NCBI RefSeq assembly: GCF_000829515.1
Contig: NZ_JXRR01000015.1
Coordinates: 1 to 64,000 of the forward strand
Origin: Jeotgalibacillus campisalis
GTDB taxonomy: Bacteria; Bacillota; Bacilli; Bacillales; Jeotgalibacillaceae
Direction: 5' to 3'
DNA length: 64,000 bases
How positions within the stretch are numbered: position 1 is the stretch's first letter; every line of letters begins with the position of its first letter. Below are positions 43,711 to 53,480 of this stretch, piece by piece. Both the position numbers and the translations under genes were made by a program. The notes under the pieces are model-generated. The model was not told where the DNA came from. It worked only from the letters and a program-made list of their open reading frames with translations, and made no database searches.

Positions 43711-45168
43711 ATGTCATTATTTGACCATAAACTCGCAGATCTTCAAGGACTGCTGAATAAAAAAGAAATTACCGTAACAGATCTTGTACGGGAATCCTAC
43801 AAGCGAATCGCCCAAGTGGAAGACAAGGTACAGGCTTTTGTAACGCTTGATGAAGAGCGTGCACTTGCCCAGGCCGAAGAGCTGCAATCTAAGATATCCT
43901 CAGATCATAAGGGCATGCTGTTTGGTATGCCGATCGGTGTGAAAGATAATATCGTCACAAAAGGTCTGCGTACAACTGCAGCAAGTAAAATGCTTGGCAA
44001 CTTTGATCCTATTTACAATGCAACGGTGGTCGACAAACTGCAAGCATCCGATGCGATTACAATAGGAAAATTAAATATGGATGAATTTGCAATGGGATCT
44101 TCTACGGAAAATTCACACTGGGCTAAAACGAAAAACCCATGGAATTTGGACACAGTTCCAGGCGGTTCTTCAGGCGGTTCAGCTGCTGCAGTTGCAGCTG
44201 GAGAGGTTCCCTTTTCGTTAGGTTCAGATACAGGCGGTTCTATTCGTCAACCGGCATCTTTTTGCGGTGTAGTTGGTCTTAAACCTACATATGGCCGTGT
44301 ATCACGTTTTGGATTGATTGCTTTTGCATCATCGCTGGATCAAATTGGTCCAATTACACGCAATGTCGAGGATAATGCCTATTTATTAGAAGCAATTGCA
44401 GGCCTTGATCCGAATGATTCCACTTCTGCTAATGTTCCTGTTCCGAATTATCGCGCTGCGTTAACGGGCGATATCAAAGGCTTAAAAGTGGCAGTCCCGA
44501 AAGAATACCTCGGTGAAGGGGTCAGTGAAGAAGTCCGTGCATCGGTCCGCGAAGCCTTGAAAGTACTTGAAGGACTTGGAGCAACGGTGGATGAAGTGTC
44601 ATTGCCTCATTCGAAGTACGGTGTCGCGACGTATTATTTGCTTTCTTCATCTGAAGCTTCTGCCAATCTAGCCCGTTTTGACGGCATTCGTTACGGCTAT
44701 CGTGCTGAAAATGCTGAAAACCTGATTGATTTATATAAGAAAACCCGTTCAGAAGGGTTTGGTGACGAAGTAAAACGCCGGATTATGCTTGGAACCTATG
44801 CACTAAGCTCGGGTTATTACGATGCTTACTATAAAAAAGCGCAAAAGGTCCGTACACTAATCAAGCAGGACTTTGATCAGATATTTGAACAGTATGATGT
44901 TGTTATTGGGCCAACTACTCCTACGCCCGCGTTTAAGATAGGAGAAAAAATAGATGATCCGCTTACCATGTACGCCAATGATATTCTGACAATCCCAGTG
45001 AATCTTGCGGGAGTTCCAGGAATTTCAGTACCTGCAGGATTATCATCTCAAGGTCTTCCTTTAGGTCTTCAAATCATCGGTAAACATTTTGATGAAAGCA
45101 CCGTTTATCGGGTGGCTCATGCATACGAGCAAGCAACAGATCATCATAATCAAAAACCGGGATTGTAG
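43711..45168 (+). CDS. gatA: Amidotransferase subunit A
   Basis: A 485-residue amidase-signature enzyme producing ammonia from glutamine. The Ser-cisSer-Lys triad lies in [20 protein letters not shown] and the [20 protein letters not shown], then [16 protein letters not shown] region. GAGAGGGGAAAG precedes the ATG, 14 bases after gatC. Confidence 0.97.
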   Translation: MSLFDHKLADLQGLLNKKEITVTDLVRESYKRIAQVEDKVQAFVTLDEERALAQAEELQSKISSDHKGMLFGMPIGVKDNIVTKGLRTTAASKMLGNFDPIYNATVVDKLQASDAITIGKLNMDEFAMGSSTENSHWAKTKNPWNLDTVPGGSSGGSAAAVAAGEVPFSLGSDTGGSIRQPASFCGVVGLKPTYGRVSRFGLIAFASSLDQIGPITRNVEDNAYLLEAIAGLDPNDSTSANVPVPNYRAALTGDIKGLKVAVPKEYLGEGVSEEVRASVREALKVLEGLGATVDEVSLPHSKYGVATYYLLSSSEASANLARFDGIRYGYRAENAENLIDLYKKTRSEGFGDEVKRRIMLGTYALSSGYYDAYYKKAQKVRTLIKQDFDQIFEQYDVVIGPTTPTPAFKIGEKIDDPLTMYANDILTIPVNLAGVPGISVPAGLSSQGLPLGLQIIGKHFDESTVYRVAHAYEQATDHHNQKPGL

Positions 45169-45182
45169 GAGGGGGAACAACT

Positions 45183-46616
45183 ATGACGAACTTTGAAACG
45201 ATCATTGGACTTGAAGTCCACGTAGAATTAAAAACAGATTCTAAAATGTTCTCTCCTGCACCTGCTCACTTTGGTGCAGAACCGAACACGAACACCAATG
45301 TCATTGACCTTGGCTATCCGGGTGTACTTCCTGTAATGAACAAGCGTGCGGTAGAATGGGGCATGAAAGCGGCAATGGCTCTAAATTGTGAAATTGCCGA
45401 CCATACAAAATTTGACCGCAAAAACTATTTCTACCCTGATAATCCAAAGGCTTACCAGATCTCTCAATTTGATCAGCCAATCGGAGAGCATGGCTGGGTA
45501 GAAATTGAAGTGGACGGCTACAAAAAGAAAATAGGCATCACCCGTCTTCATTTAGAGGAAGATGCTGGTAAATTGACACATACAGATAAGGGATATTCCC
45601 TCTGTGACTATAATCGTCAAGGAACGCCGCTGATTGAGATTGTCTCAGAACCTGATTTGCGTACGCCAGCTGAAGCTTATGCTTATTTGGAAAAAATCAA
45701 ATCGATTATTCAATATACAGGGGTCTCAGACTGTAAAATGGAAGAGGGCTCACTTCGTTGTGACGCAAATATCTCCCTTCGTCCAGTTGGTCAGGAACAA
45801 TTCGGAACGAAAGCGGAGCTGAAAAACCTGAACTCCTTTAACTTTGTAAAAAAAGGACTGGAGCACGAACAAATCCGTCAGGAAGAAGTGCTGCTTTCCG
45901 GAGGCGAAATCCAGCAGGAGTCCCGCCGATTTGATGAATCGACAGGAAAAACGCTGCTGATGCGTGTAAAAGAAGGCTCAGACGATTACCGCTATTTCCC
46001 GGAACCGGACCTTGTTTCAATGTTCATTGATGAAGAGTGGAGAGAATCGGTCCGCGCTACCATACCTGAACTGCCGGATGCCCGCAAGAAAAGATATGTA
46101 GAAGAGCTTGGTCTTCCAGGCTATGATGCAATGGTGCTTACTCTTACAAAAGAAATGTCTGATTTCTTTGAGTTAACATTAGAACAGGGAGCAGATGCAA
46201 AGCTTGCTTCAAATTGGCTCATGGGAGAAGTTTCCGCGTATTTGAATGCTGGTCAAAAAGAATTGAAGGATGTTGCTTTAACACCTCAAGGTTTGGCTGG
46301 TATGATTAAATTAATAGAAGACGGCACCATTTCATCTAAAATTGCGAAAAAAGTGTTTAAAGAGCTGATCGAAAATGGCGGAGACCCGAAAAAGATTGTA
46401 AAAGAAAAAGGGCTTGTGCAAATTTCAGATGAAGGCGAACTGCTGAAATTCGTTACAGATGTATTGGATGCAAATCCTCAGTCTATTGAAGACTTTAAAA
46501 ATGGGAAAGACCGTGCGATCGGCTTTTTAGTTGGTCAGATTATGAAGGCCTCTAAAGGGCAGGCAAACCCGCCAATGGTCAATAAGCTGTTAAATGAAGA
46601 AATTAAAAAAAGATAA
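45183..46616 (+). CDS. gatB: Amidotransferase subunit B
   Basis: A 477-residue GatB that activates the mischarged glutamate and positions the t[51 protein letters not shown] and [17 protein letters not shown] are conserved; the YqeY-like tail closes with [21 protein letters not shown] precedes ATG 45183. A terminator follows. Confidence 0.97.
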   Translation: MTNFETIIGLEVHVELKTDSKMFSPAPAHFGAEPNTNTNVIDLGYPGVLPVMNKRAVEWGMKAAMALNCEIADHTKFDRKNYFYPDNPKAYQISQFDQPIGEHGWVEIEVDGYKKKIGITRLHLEEDAGKLTHTDKGYSLCDYNRQGTPLIEIVSEPDLRTPAEAYAYLEKIKSIIQYTGVSDCKMEEGSLRCDANISLRPVGQEQFGTKAELKNLNSFNFVKKGLEHEQIRQEEVLLSGGEIQQESRRFDESTGKTLLMRVKEGSDDYRYFPEPDLVSMFIDEEWRESVRATIPELPDARKKRYVEELGLPGYDAMVLTLTKEMSDFFELTLEQGADAKLASNWLMGEVSAYLNAGQKELKDVALTPQGLAGMIKLIEDGTISSKIAKKVFKELIENGGDPKKIVKEKGLVQISDEGELLKFVTDVLDANPQSIEDFKNGKDRAIGFLVGQIMKASKGQANPPMVNKLLNEEIKKR

Positions 46617-46642
46617 AAAACCGCCTTCGGGCGGTTTTTTTG
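46615..46642 (+). terminator. gatCAB terminator
   Basis: AAAAAACCGCC-TTCG-GGCGGTTTTTTT: a perfect UUCG-capped hairpin with T run, immediately after gatB. Confidence 0.93.
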
Positions 46643-46718
46643 CGATCAAAATAATGGTAAAAAGCTCCTGATTATGCCATTCTAAAAAAGAGGAAATTCA
46701 CTAGATGAGGTGATTCAT

Positions 46719-47276
46719 ATGCAAGCTTTAAATGATTGGTTTCAAAAAGGATTAACGGTTGAGGAATATAAAAATCAGATGACCGCTCATAAAGAAAATA
46801 TGGATGAAGTGGCCAGGAAATTTTCGCTGCCTGATGATCAGGATTTTTTCTCAGAACTTGCTGCAAGGCATTTGCGCGTGATCGTATTAACAGAGGACTG
46901 GTGCGGGGATGCGATGATGAATAATCCTGTGCTGATTGCTCTGGGTGAAGCTGCAGATGTGGACATTCGCTTTCTGCTGCGGGATTCTAACCTGGAATTG
47001 ATGGATCAGTATTTAACAAATGGGACAGCACGTTCTATTCCGATTTTTATTTTTATTGATGAAGAAGGCAGGGAAGTTGCAAAGTGGGGGCCGAGAGCTC
47101 AGAAAGTACAAAGCTTCGTGGATGAAGCGAGGAGCACTCTTCCTGCAAAAGAAGACCCTGCTTTTAAAGATGGACAGGATCTGCTCATTAAGCACCTCAC
47201 TGCAGCTTATGTAGAACGCAAAGATTTCTGGGTCGAAGTGTATGTTGAATTAAAACGAACACTTCAAACAACTTAA
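46719..47276 (+). CDS. Thioredoxin-fold protein with a WCGD motif
   Basis: A 185-residue protein with a thioredoxin-like fold: VIVLTEDWCGDAMMNNPVL in the place of the WCxxC active site, then DVDIRFLLRDSN and the cis-Pro-like SIPIFIFIDEEG strand. Only one cysteine of the usual pair is present, which fits the subfamily with WCGD motifs. Redox partner unknown. ATG 46719 follows GAGGTG. Confidence 0.8.
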   Translation: MQALNDWFQKGLTVEEYKNQMTAHKENMDEVARKFSLPDDQDFFSELAARHLRVIVLTEDWCGDAMMNNPVLIALGEAADVDIRFLLRDSNLELMDQYLTNGTARSIPIFIFIDEEGREVAKWGPRAQKVQSFVDEARSTLPAKEDPAFKDGQDLLIKHLTAAYVERKDFWVEVYVELKRTLQTT

Positions 47277-47330
47277 CCACTTCTAATATGATAGTGGAAA
47301 TCTTTTGCGCCTCGCGTTATGATAGAGATG

Positions 47331-47359
47331 AGCTGGGACTCCAGCTTGTCTTTTTTTGG
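47331..47359 (+). terminator. Terminator-like hairpin upstream of dgkB
   Basis: AGCTGG-GACT-CCAGCT followed by TGTCTTTTTTT. It lies about 130 bases before dgkB and 55 after the thioredoxin-like gene, so it may end that gene. A TATGAT hexamer lies just upstream at about 47317. Confidence 0.55.
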
Positions 47360-47487
47360 CGACACAAAGAAATAAATTTCAGCTTCTTGCAGCATAGAAT
47401 GAATTAAGAGCCTGCAAGCCCGAGCAGAACCAGCGTTTTACCACTACAAATAAGCGTCTTATTATACATAGAGTAGGATGAACCCTA

Positions 47488-48441
47488 ATGAAAAGAGCCC
47501 GTATTATTTATAACCCTACTTCAGGCAGAGAGCTGTTTAAACGGCATCTTCCCGAGGTACTGATGAAACTTGAACAAGCAGGATACGAAACGTCCTGCCA
47601 CGCCACTATAGCAGAAGGCGATGCCACACATGCAGCAGAAACCGCAGTTAAACGAGGCTATGACCTGGTCATTGCTGCTGGTGGAGACGGCACATTAAAC
47701 GAGGTTGTTAATGGTATAGCAGAGAAACCCAATCGGCCCAAACTTGGGTTGATTCCTATGGGCACAACTAATGACTTTGCACGTGCGCTTCATATTCCGA
47801 GGGATATTGAAAAAGCAGTTGATATCATCTTAAAAGGCGACACGATTCCCGTTGACCTTGGACGAATGAACAATCGATATTTTATTAATATCGCAGGTGG
47901 AGGACGCATCACGGAATTAACGTATGAAGTACCAAGCAAGCTGAAAACCATGCTTGGCCAGCTGGCATATTACTTAAAGGGAATTGAAATGCTTCCATCC
48001 TTTAAGCCCTCAGATGTTCGAATTGAATATGACGGCAAGGTTTTTGAAGGAGAGGTTATGATTTTTCTAGTCGGACTCACGAATTCTGTGGGAGGCTTTG
48101 AAAAACTTGCGCCTGACTCTTCAATTAATGATGGACTCTTTACGCTATTGTTTTTAAAGAAAACAAATTTGGCGGAAACCATCCGCATTATTTCACTTGC
48201 TTTACGCGGTGAGCATCTTAATGATCCTCATCTTGTTTATGTGAAAGCAAATCATATAAAGGTAACAGCAAAAGAAAAAGTTCAGTTGAATTTAGACGGC
48301 GAATTTGGCGGTTTGCTTCCTGCAGAATTTCAAAACCTGTATCGTCACTTAACCGTATTTGCACCTCTTGACAAGCTGCGCAAAGAAGATCTTGTCGATG
48401 CGGATAAAACGGTGACCCTAAAAAACAGTTTACATGAGTAA
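47488..48441 (+). CDS. dgkB: Diacylglycerol kinase
   Basis: A 317-residue lipid kinase of the DAGK catalytic family that recycles diacylglycerol from lipoteichoic acid synthesis. IYNPTSGRELFKRHLPEVL at the N-terminus, the nucleotide-binding AAGGDGTLNEVVNG and LGLIPMGTTNDFARAL are diagnostic; YerQ/DgkB is the counterpart at this position in B. subtilis. Soluble, membrane-associated enzyme. No strong ribosome site is visible before ATG 47488 apart from GTAGGATG. Confidence 0.94.
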   Translation: MKRARIIYNPTSGRELFKRHLPEVLMKLEQAGYETSCHATIAEGDATHAAETAVKRGYDLVIAAGGDGTLNEVVNGIAEKPNRPKLGLIPMGTTNDFARALHIPRDIEKAVDIILKGDTIPVDLGRMNNRYFINIAGGGRITELTYEVPSKLKTMLGQLAYYLKGIEMLPSFKPSDVRIEYDGKVFEGEVMIFLVGLTNSVGGFEKLAPDSSINDGLFTLLFLKKTNLAETIRIISLALRGEHLNDPHLVYVKANHIKVTAKEKVQLNLDGEFGGLLPAEFQNLYRHLTVFAPLDKLRKEDLVDADKTVTLKNSLHE

Positions 48442-48481
48442 GTTGGCAGGGCACTAGATTCAGTCCTGCCTCTACCCGAAA

Positions 48482-48510
48482 AAAAAAGACCTTTGAAGGT
48501 CTTTTTTTAC
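48482..48510. terminator. Bidirectional terminator between dgkB and a Nudix gene
   Basis: AAAAAGACCTT-TG-AAGGTCTTTTTTT between two convergent genes. Confidence 0.88.
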
Positions 48511-48513
48511 TAC

Positions 48514-48957
48514 TTATTGATAAAGCCACTCTACCGCATTATCCTGATCTGCAGCGAGTTCGCATTCTTTTATGGGAGTCCACTGGAATTGATAATGAAG
48601 GCCGCCATCTTCTCCGTCTCCATCAACCACATATTCCCATTCATCACTTGTTTCCGATGTGATTTCAAGGTGAAAAAAGTTACGTTCGTAATATTTTTCC
48701 CTGTCTTCTGCATAGTACATGTACTTATGCAGTTTCCCCTGAAGCTGAAGCTCGTCCCGTTTTAGACCGGATTCTTCCTCTACTTCACGGTAGAGTGCAT
48801 CAATCAAAAGTTCAGTGTCCTCAACGGTTCCACCAGGCACCTGCAAACCTGCCTCCGGGTAATCACGATGAGTGAAGACCAGCAATTCTTTTTGGCCTCC
48901 TTGTTCGCGTGTAATATAGGCAAGTACTTTTCTTTTAACCATTGGTGACTGTCTCAT
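48514..48957 (-). CDS. Nudix hydrolase
   Basis: A 147-residue Nudix protein. The box GGTVEDTELLIDALYREVEE then ESG fits GX5EX7REUXEEXGU. The N-terminal RKVLAYITREQ strand and the QVPGGTV lead-in are typical. Substrate unknown. ATG 48957 is spaced seven bases from GGAG; the in-frame ATG at 48963 is too close. Confidence 0.85.
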   Translation of the reverse strand: MRQSPMVKRKVLAYITREQGGQKELLVFTHRDYPEAGLQVPGGTVEDTELLIDALYREVEEESGLKRDELQLQGKLHKYMYYAEDREKYYERNFFHLEITSETSDEWEYVVDGDGEDGGLHYQFQWTPIKECELAADQDNAVEWLYQ

Positions 48958-49179
48958 ACTCATTCTCCTTTTTAGAATTTTTAGAATAGATAGAATATTT
49001 TATATATTTTACACAATTAGATAATGAAAATCAAATCAATAATCCCGAAACATTCTAGTGTGTATTAATATACCCTTGATCAGACATGTGTAAACCTTTT
49101 AGAAAATCGCAGAAGACATCAAGATGTGCTAAAATGAAAGGCACGATTAAACGAAAGACTTGTGAAAAGGAAGAGTAGA

Positions 49180-50571
49180 ATGTCAAAAAAACAAACAGTA
49201 GATCTGCCTGTAAAGAAAAATGATCTTATAGACGTTAAAATAGAAGATTTAACACATGAAGGCCATGGAGTCGGGAAAGTGGATGGCTATCCTCTTTTTA
49301 TTCCTAATGCACTCCCTGGTGAACGCATTCAAGTGAAAGTGGTTAAGACTGCTAAAAATTATGGATTTGGACGGGTGATGGAATGGCATCAGCTAAGTGA
49401 GGACCGGGTTGAGCCTCCTTGTCCGGTTTATGACCGGTGCGGAGGCTGCCAGCTTCAGCACGTAAGCTATGAAGGGCAGCTCGCCGCCAAGCAAAAGCAG
49501 GTACAGGACGTTATGAGCCGGATCGGCAAGCTGCCTCATGTGCCGGTTCATCCAACCTTAGGCATGCAGGATCCTTGGCGATACCGCAACAAAAGCCAGA
49601 TCCCGGTTGGTTTAAGCGAAGGCCGTGTGATCACAGGTTTTTATGCAAAACGGAGTCATGAAATTGTCGATGTGAATCAATGCATCATTCAGGATCAGGT
49701 GAGTGATCAGGTGATGCAGATTGTAAAGGAAAAAGCCAATGAACTTGGAATTCAGCCCTATGATGAAGCTCGTCACAAAGGCGTGCTGCGTCATGTGGTC
49801 ATCCGCCGGGGCCGCAAGTCAGGTGAAGTCATGGTTGTGCTTGTCACCAGAACAAAAGATATTCCTTACGTATCTGATTTGATCGGTGTGTTAAGGGAAC
49901 AAATCGAAGGACTTACTTCCATTATTCAAAACATCAATTCTAAAAAAACGAACGTGATCATGGGAGAGAGCAGCAAAGTGCTGTGGGGTAGCGAAGTTAT
50001 TTATGATTCAATAGGTGATATTCGTTTTGCCATTTCTGCCCACAGTTTTTATCAAATTAACCCTCTGCAAACAGAGGTGTTGTATAAGAAAGCGCTGGAA
50101 TACGCTCAATTAACTGGAGAGGAAACAGTTGTGGATGCCTATTGCGGAATTGGAACCATTTCTCTCTTCTTAGCCCAAAAAGCCAAAAAAGTCTACGGTG
50201 TGGAAATTGTAGAGCAGGCGATTGAAGATGCAAGGAAAAATGCCGAATTAAACGGTATTCACAATGCTGAATTCGAAGCAGGCCCTGCAGAAGTCGTTAT
50301 ACCCGCGTGGCATAAAGAAGGCAAGAAAGCAGACGTCATTGTGGTAGACCCGCCGCGTAAAGGCTGCGACGAAGCGCTTCTTCAAACCATTCTGGAAATG
50401 AAACCAAAACGGGTTGTCTATGTTTCCTGTAACCCGGGAACACTTGCCCGCGATCTTCGGGTGCTTGAAGACGGAGGATACGAAACTACTCAGGTGCAGC
50501 CGGTGGATATGTTTCCGCAGACGAGTCACGTGGAGTGCGTCTCGCAACTCATTTTAAAAGAAGGCAACTAA
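49180..50571 (+). CDS. rlmCD: 23S rRNA (uracil-5-)-methyltransferase RlmCD
   Basis: A 463-residue RumA-type SAM enzyme methylating two uridines of 23S rRNA. A TRAM domain ([20 protein letters not shown]) is followed by the iron-sulfur cysteines [14 protein letters not shown], the SAM motif [23 protein letters not shown] and the catalytic [17 protein letters not shown] 49180 is preferred over in-frame GTG 49162 because AAAGGAAG lies just upstream. YefA is the B. subtilis equivalent. Its 3' end holds CACGTGGAGTGCGT (50527-50540), and mobile-element remnants follow. Confidence 0.95.
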   Translation: MSKKQTVDLPVKKNDLIDVKIEDLTHEGHGVGKVDGYPLFIPNALPGERIQVKVVKTAKNYGFGRVMEWHQLSEDRVEPPCPVYDRCGGCQLQHVSYEGQLAAKQKQVQDVMSRIGKLPHVPVHPTLGMQDPWRYRNKSQIPVGLSEGRVITGFYAKRSHEIVDVNQCIIQDQVSDQVMQIVKEKANELGIQPYDEARHKGVLRHVVIRRGRKSGEVMVVLVTRTKDIPYVSDLIGVLREQIEGLTSIIQNINSKKTNVIMGESSKVLWGSEVIYDSIGDIRFAISAHSFYQINPLQTEVLYKKALEYAQLTGEETVVDAYCGIGTISLFLAQKAKKVYGVEIVEQAIEDARKNAELNGIHNAEFEAGPAEVVIPAWHKEGKKADVIVVDPPRKGCDEALLQTILEMKPKRVVYVSCNPGTLARDLRVLEDGGYETTQVQPVDMFPQTSHVECVSQLILKEGN

Positions 50572-50596
50572 CCCTTATGGGTGTTGCCTTTTTTGT
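50563..50596 (+). terminator. rlmCD terminator
   Basis: GGCAAC-TAA-CCC-TTAT-GGG-TGTTGCC stem followed by TTTTTT, overlapping the rlmCD stop codon. Confidence 0.85.
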
Positions 50597-50600
50597 ATAT

Positions 50601-50876
50601 TCAAACGGATAAAAAGTTGTAGTGAATTCGAATCTCATTGTCTTTATTGCAGGTTACCTTCTCAACCAACGTATGCAATAGTTGAGGTGTTAAATCTTTC
50701 AAAAAGAGAAACTCTTTTAATTTAGTGCCTAGGTCTACGGCATAGTCTCTCATCTCATCTTTCATCACAAAATTAAGTGTATTGAAATTGATTGAGTAAG
50801 ACATAGCAATGAACCCTAATATTGCAAAATCTTTTGTTGATTCAATATCCTCTTCATTTACAATTAATGATTGCAT
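50601..50876 (-). pseudogene. Large serine recombinase, C-terminal remnant
   Basis: A 91-codon frame whose end LTPQLLHTLVEKVTCNKDNE then IRIHYNF matches the C-terminal segment of large serine recombinases (LT..LL...V.KI....-.I.I.Y.F). The catalytic serine domain, recombinase domain and zinc ribbon are missing, so it is a 5'-truncated remnant. It ends 30 bases from the rlmCD stop, convergent with it. B. subtilis likewise has recombinase genes (yefB, yefC) beside yefA. Identification is by motif only. Confidence 0.6.
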
Positions 50877-51064
50877 TGTAGAACTTTGTAATAGGGGTCC
50901 CTTAGTAGTATCTTAAATAAAAATATCCTGAAATTTTGTAGATCATGAATAGGTTTCTAAAAAGTTTTGAGATGAGTAGGAACAAAATATCTAGAAATAA
51001 ATTAGTGAAAGACAACGAAAATGTTATAATGGTAGTAATTAACATCAATGGGGGGCTAGAGGGG

Positions 51065-51898
51065 ATGGATACTACTTTTAACCAAAATCCAATTACTATA
51101 TATGAAAAGGAACAACTTGAGCATATTAATAAATGGAAAAATGAAGAACCTAGCGTATTAAACCAAGCGTATGGAGCTGTTTTAAAACCAGTCTCGTGGG
51201 TTGTAGAAAAAGTTGTACCGGAGATGGCTATTCAAGGATTACTAGATGGGGCCAATGAGGTAGGGAGATATTTTGCTGATACAAAAGACTTACTTAGGGA
51301 TGGGCAAGTTTTAAAAATTCAGGATTTGAAGTATAAAGACTTGGAACTGTCTGATCAATTAGCGGATGATGTTCATAATTGGGCAATAGGGTTGGCTACT
51401 ACCGAGGGAGGTGTCGCAGGCTTTTTTGGTTTGCCAGGAACCCTAGTAGATGTACCTGCAATTATAACTTTCGCATTAAGGACAATACATAAAATTGGTC
51501 TATGCTATGGTTATGATTGTAAAAATGAGCAAGATAAAAAATTTGTATTAGGAATATTAGCAGCATCAGGTGCCAATAGTGTAGAAGAAAAAACAGCCGC
51601 TATATTAGCCTTAAAATCAATTCAAAATACAATCGCAAAACAAACTTGGAAAAAAATGGCCGGAATAGCAACTCATCAACCATTTGGACGAGAAGCTGCA
51701 ATTTTAGCAGTTAAAAATCTTGCTAAACAACTAGGAATAAATATATCAAAGCGTAAGGCCTTACAAGCTATCCCATTTATTGGTGCCTTTGTGGGAGCAT
51801 CTTCAAATGGCTGGTATATTAAAGATGTCGGTTGGGCTGCAAGAAGAGCTTTTCAAGAGAGATGGTTAATAGAGAATGAAAAGATAATTAATATTTAA
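51065..51898 (+). CDS. EcsC-family protein
   Basis: A 277-residue protein matching the EcsC family (PF12787-type). Markers are YEKEQLEHINKWKNEEPS at the N-terminus, PEMAIQGLLDGANEVGRYFA, ATTEGGVAGFFGLPGTLVDV and RKALQAIPFIGAFVGASSNG then WYI near the end. Glycine-rich amphipathic helices suggest membrane association. ATG 51065 is preferred (GGGGGG ten bases upstream and the family start), although the frame is open to 50945. It is AT-rich and lies in the accessory island. Function is unknown; EcsC domains also occur in bacterial conflict and secretion contexts. Confidence 0.85.
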   Translation: MDTTFNQNPITIYEKEQLEHINKWKNEEPSVLNQAYGAVLKPVSWVVEKVVPEMAIQGLLDGANEVGRYFADTKDLLRDGQVLKIQDLKYKDLELSDQLADDVHNWAIGLATTEGGVAGFFGLPGTLVDVPAIITFALRTIHKIGLCYGYDCKNEQDKKFVLGILAASGANSVEEKTAAILALKSIQNTIAKQTWKKMAGIATHQPFGREAAILAVKNLAKQLGINISKRKALQAIPFIGAFVGASSNGWYIKDVGWAARRAFQERWLIENEKIINI

Positions 51899-51899
51899 G

Positions 51900-52151
51900 T
51901 TGCTAGACAATAATAAAAGCATTCTAAAGAAAACAATTGGCTATAATGCTATGATGATGCTATATAAAGATTTATATTTTATAGGTTTTAAAAATGGAAC
52001 ATTGACACAAGATTTTTTTATGACTTACCTTGAAAAGTTAAAGATCCTCAATGGCAAGGTGAGTTCTAGTAATTTTGAAGCTAGTGGACTCCAGTCTTCT
52101 AAAAATTTGTATCTAAAATTTAAAGAACTAATATTTGATGGGAAAAATTAA
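51900..52151 (+). CDS. Small protein following the EcsC gene
   Basis: An 83-residue frame starting at TTG one base after the EcsC stop, so it would depend on translational coupling. It reads MLDNNKSILKKTIGYNAMMM near the start and is lysine-rich with no recognisable domain and no membrane segment. An internal ATG cluster (51950-51962) could be an alternative start. Unrecognised; coding status is supported mainly by its tight spacing and AT-rich island codon use. Confidence 0.5.
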   Translation: MLDNNKSILKKTIGYNAMMMLYKDLYFIGFKNGTLTQDFFMTYLEKLKILNGKVSSSNFEASGLQSSKNLYLKFKELIFDGKN

Positions 52152-52533
52152 TACTATTACATATCCTGAAAATGGATTAGGAGTACTCTTGGCTTGTTTA
52201 TGTTAGTTAATTTTTTTATCATACTTTTAATATAAAGTAGGAAGTAACTCTTAGTAGTTCTCCTTTTATCTTTTCTTATTTATTATAAGTATTAACACCA
52301 GGATTTTTATTTAATATATTTATGCAAAGAATAGCTTTTGCTCTTATCTATTGAAAAATATTAAGGCACAAAGTAAATTTCTTGCTATCAAAAATAATAC
52401 ACCTTACTAAAAAGCAGGGTGTATTATTTTTTTCTATGATGATTTTATTGCATAAAATTTTTTCTGTAAAATTCCAATTATTATCTGAATAAATATAAGA
52501 CTAAAATTCATTTCTATGAAATATATTAATTAT
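52152..52533. other. AT-rich intergenic region
   Basis: About 380 bases at very high AT content with no supported gene. A terminator hairpin lies at 52391-52433. Confidence 0.5.
52391..52433. terminator. Terminator in the accessory island
   Basis: AAAATAATACACC / GGTGTATTATTTTTTT perfect stem with a 13-base loop; works on the + strand for the EcsC unit and, with the A run, possibly for the minus-strand pair. Confidence 0.85.
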
Positions 52534-53287
52534 TTAACTACTTTTTGGACCATATGCTAAATAGTCGTAAATCCTGAATAGTCTCCTTAAATTAGTTCCT
52601 AAGAGACCTTTAGAATCAACCATCTCTATATGTAAATTAAGAACTTGCCTCAATTCCTCTAGATCGATTTTATTTTCTCCAAGTATAGGTATGTGAAAAA
52701 ATTTATCTTCTAAATCTTTAAATCCCCTATATACCTCATCGACGGTATTGAATTGCCACAATACAAATGATGGATCTTTAATTTTTTTAAGATGTTGTTC
52801 TGTAAGAAAGTTTTTAAATTTCATATTTCTTTTTTTTTACAATTTTATGATCAAGAGTTTGTATATCATCTATGGTTGAATATTTAATAAATCTATTAAC
52901 TGGTAATTGATGATCTGTTTTTAATTTTTCTGGCAATGTTTCTTTTAAGAGTTCATCATAGTCATATCTGAATCTATCGTTATTAGCAATTATTTCGGTT
53001 AATAACTCTTTTCTAGTATAAGTTGCATAACCTGATGATGAATGCCGTAATTTACTTGTTTTAACAAAATCCGTGGTTTCAATAACACCTTGAACTTGTT
53101 CTGCAAAATGATCAATTCCAAAACCAACTACAAATTCAACGTTGTCATTGTGTTTGCCATCATATTCTACAACTTGTATCTTACCGTTTGGGTCGTTATG
53201 TTTTACTAATTCATACATTTCTGATTTCATCTGTCTTAATTTCTTAGTACTGAATTTTCTTTTTACATTACCAGAACATGCTGACAT
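52534..53287 (-). pseudogene. Frameshifted gene, possible SIR2-family C-terminal remnant
   Basis: Two overlapping minus-strand frames form one broken gene: 53287-52814 (157 codons) and 52824-52534 (96 codons). They meet at an A9 run (52830-52838). Removing one A joins them as ...HKIVKKRNMKFKNFLTEQ... The combined protein has EFVVGFGIDHFAEQVQG, KELLTEIIANNDRF, LLKETLPEKL and LPVNRFIKYS, then a RRLFRIYDYLAYGP end; this order resembles the C-terminal half of SIR2-family defence proteins, from memory and unproven. An in-frame stop lies just upstream of the ATG, so the N-terminal enzyme domain is absent. Confidence 0.5.
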
Positions 53288-53356
53288 CCGTGAAAATCAG
53301 AAGTTTGATTAGTATACGATTGATGATTTATGCAGCTAATTAAAAAAAGTCTATCT

Positions 53357-53393
53357 TCAAAGCATTCACTTAATATGGTGGATGCTTTTTTTG
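53357..53393 (+). terminator. Terminator-like hairpin upstream of the Staygreen gene
   Basis: GCATTCAC / GTGGATGC followed by TTTTTTT at the right edge of the accessory island. Confidence 0.7.
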
Positions 53394-53480
53394 TAAATTC
53401 ATGTAATCGTACATAGATGATGGTGAAGGACCATAAATTTTATGAGTGGGAAGTACAGTATAGTTCAGGAAGGTGATCGG

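Noticed and set aside
52824-52840. dnaX-like -1 ribosomal frameshift at the A9-G run of the minus-strand pair
   Set aside because: A -1 shift does not lead into the downstream frame; only +1/-2, or loss of one A in DNA or RNA, joins the two ORFs.
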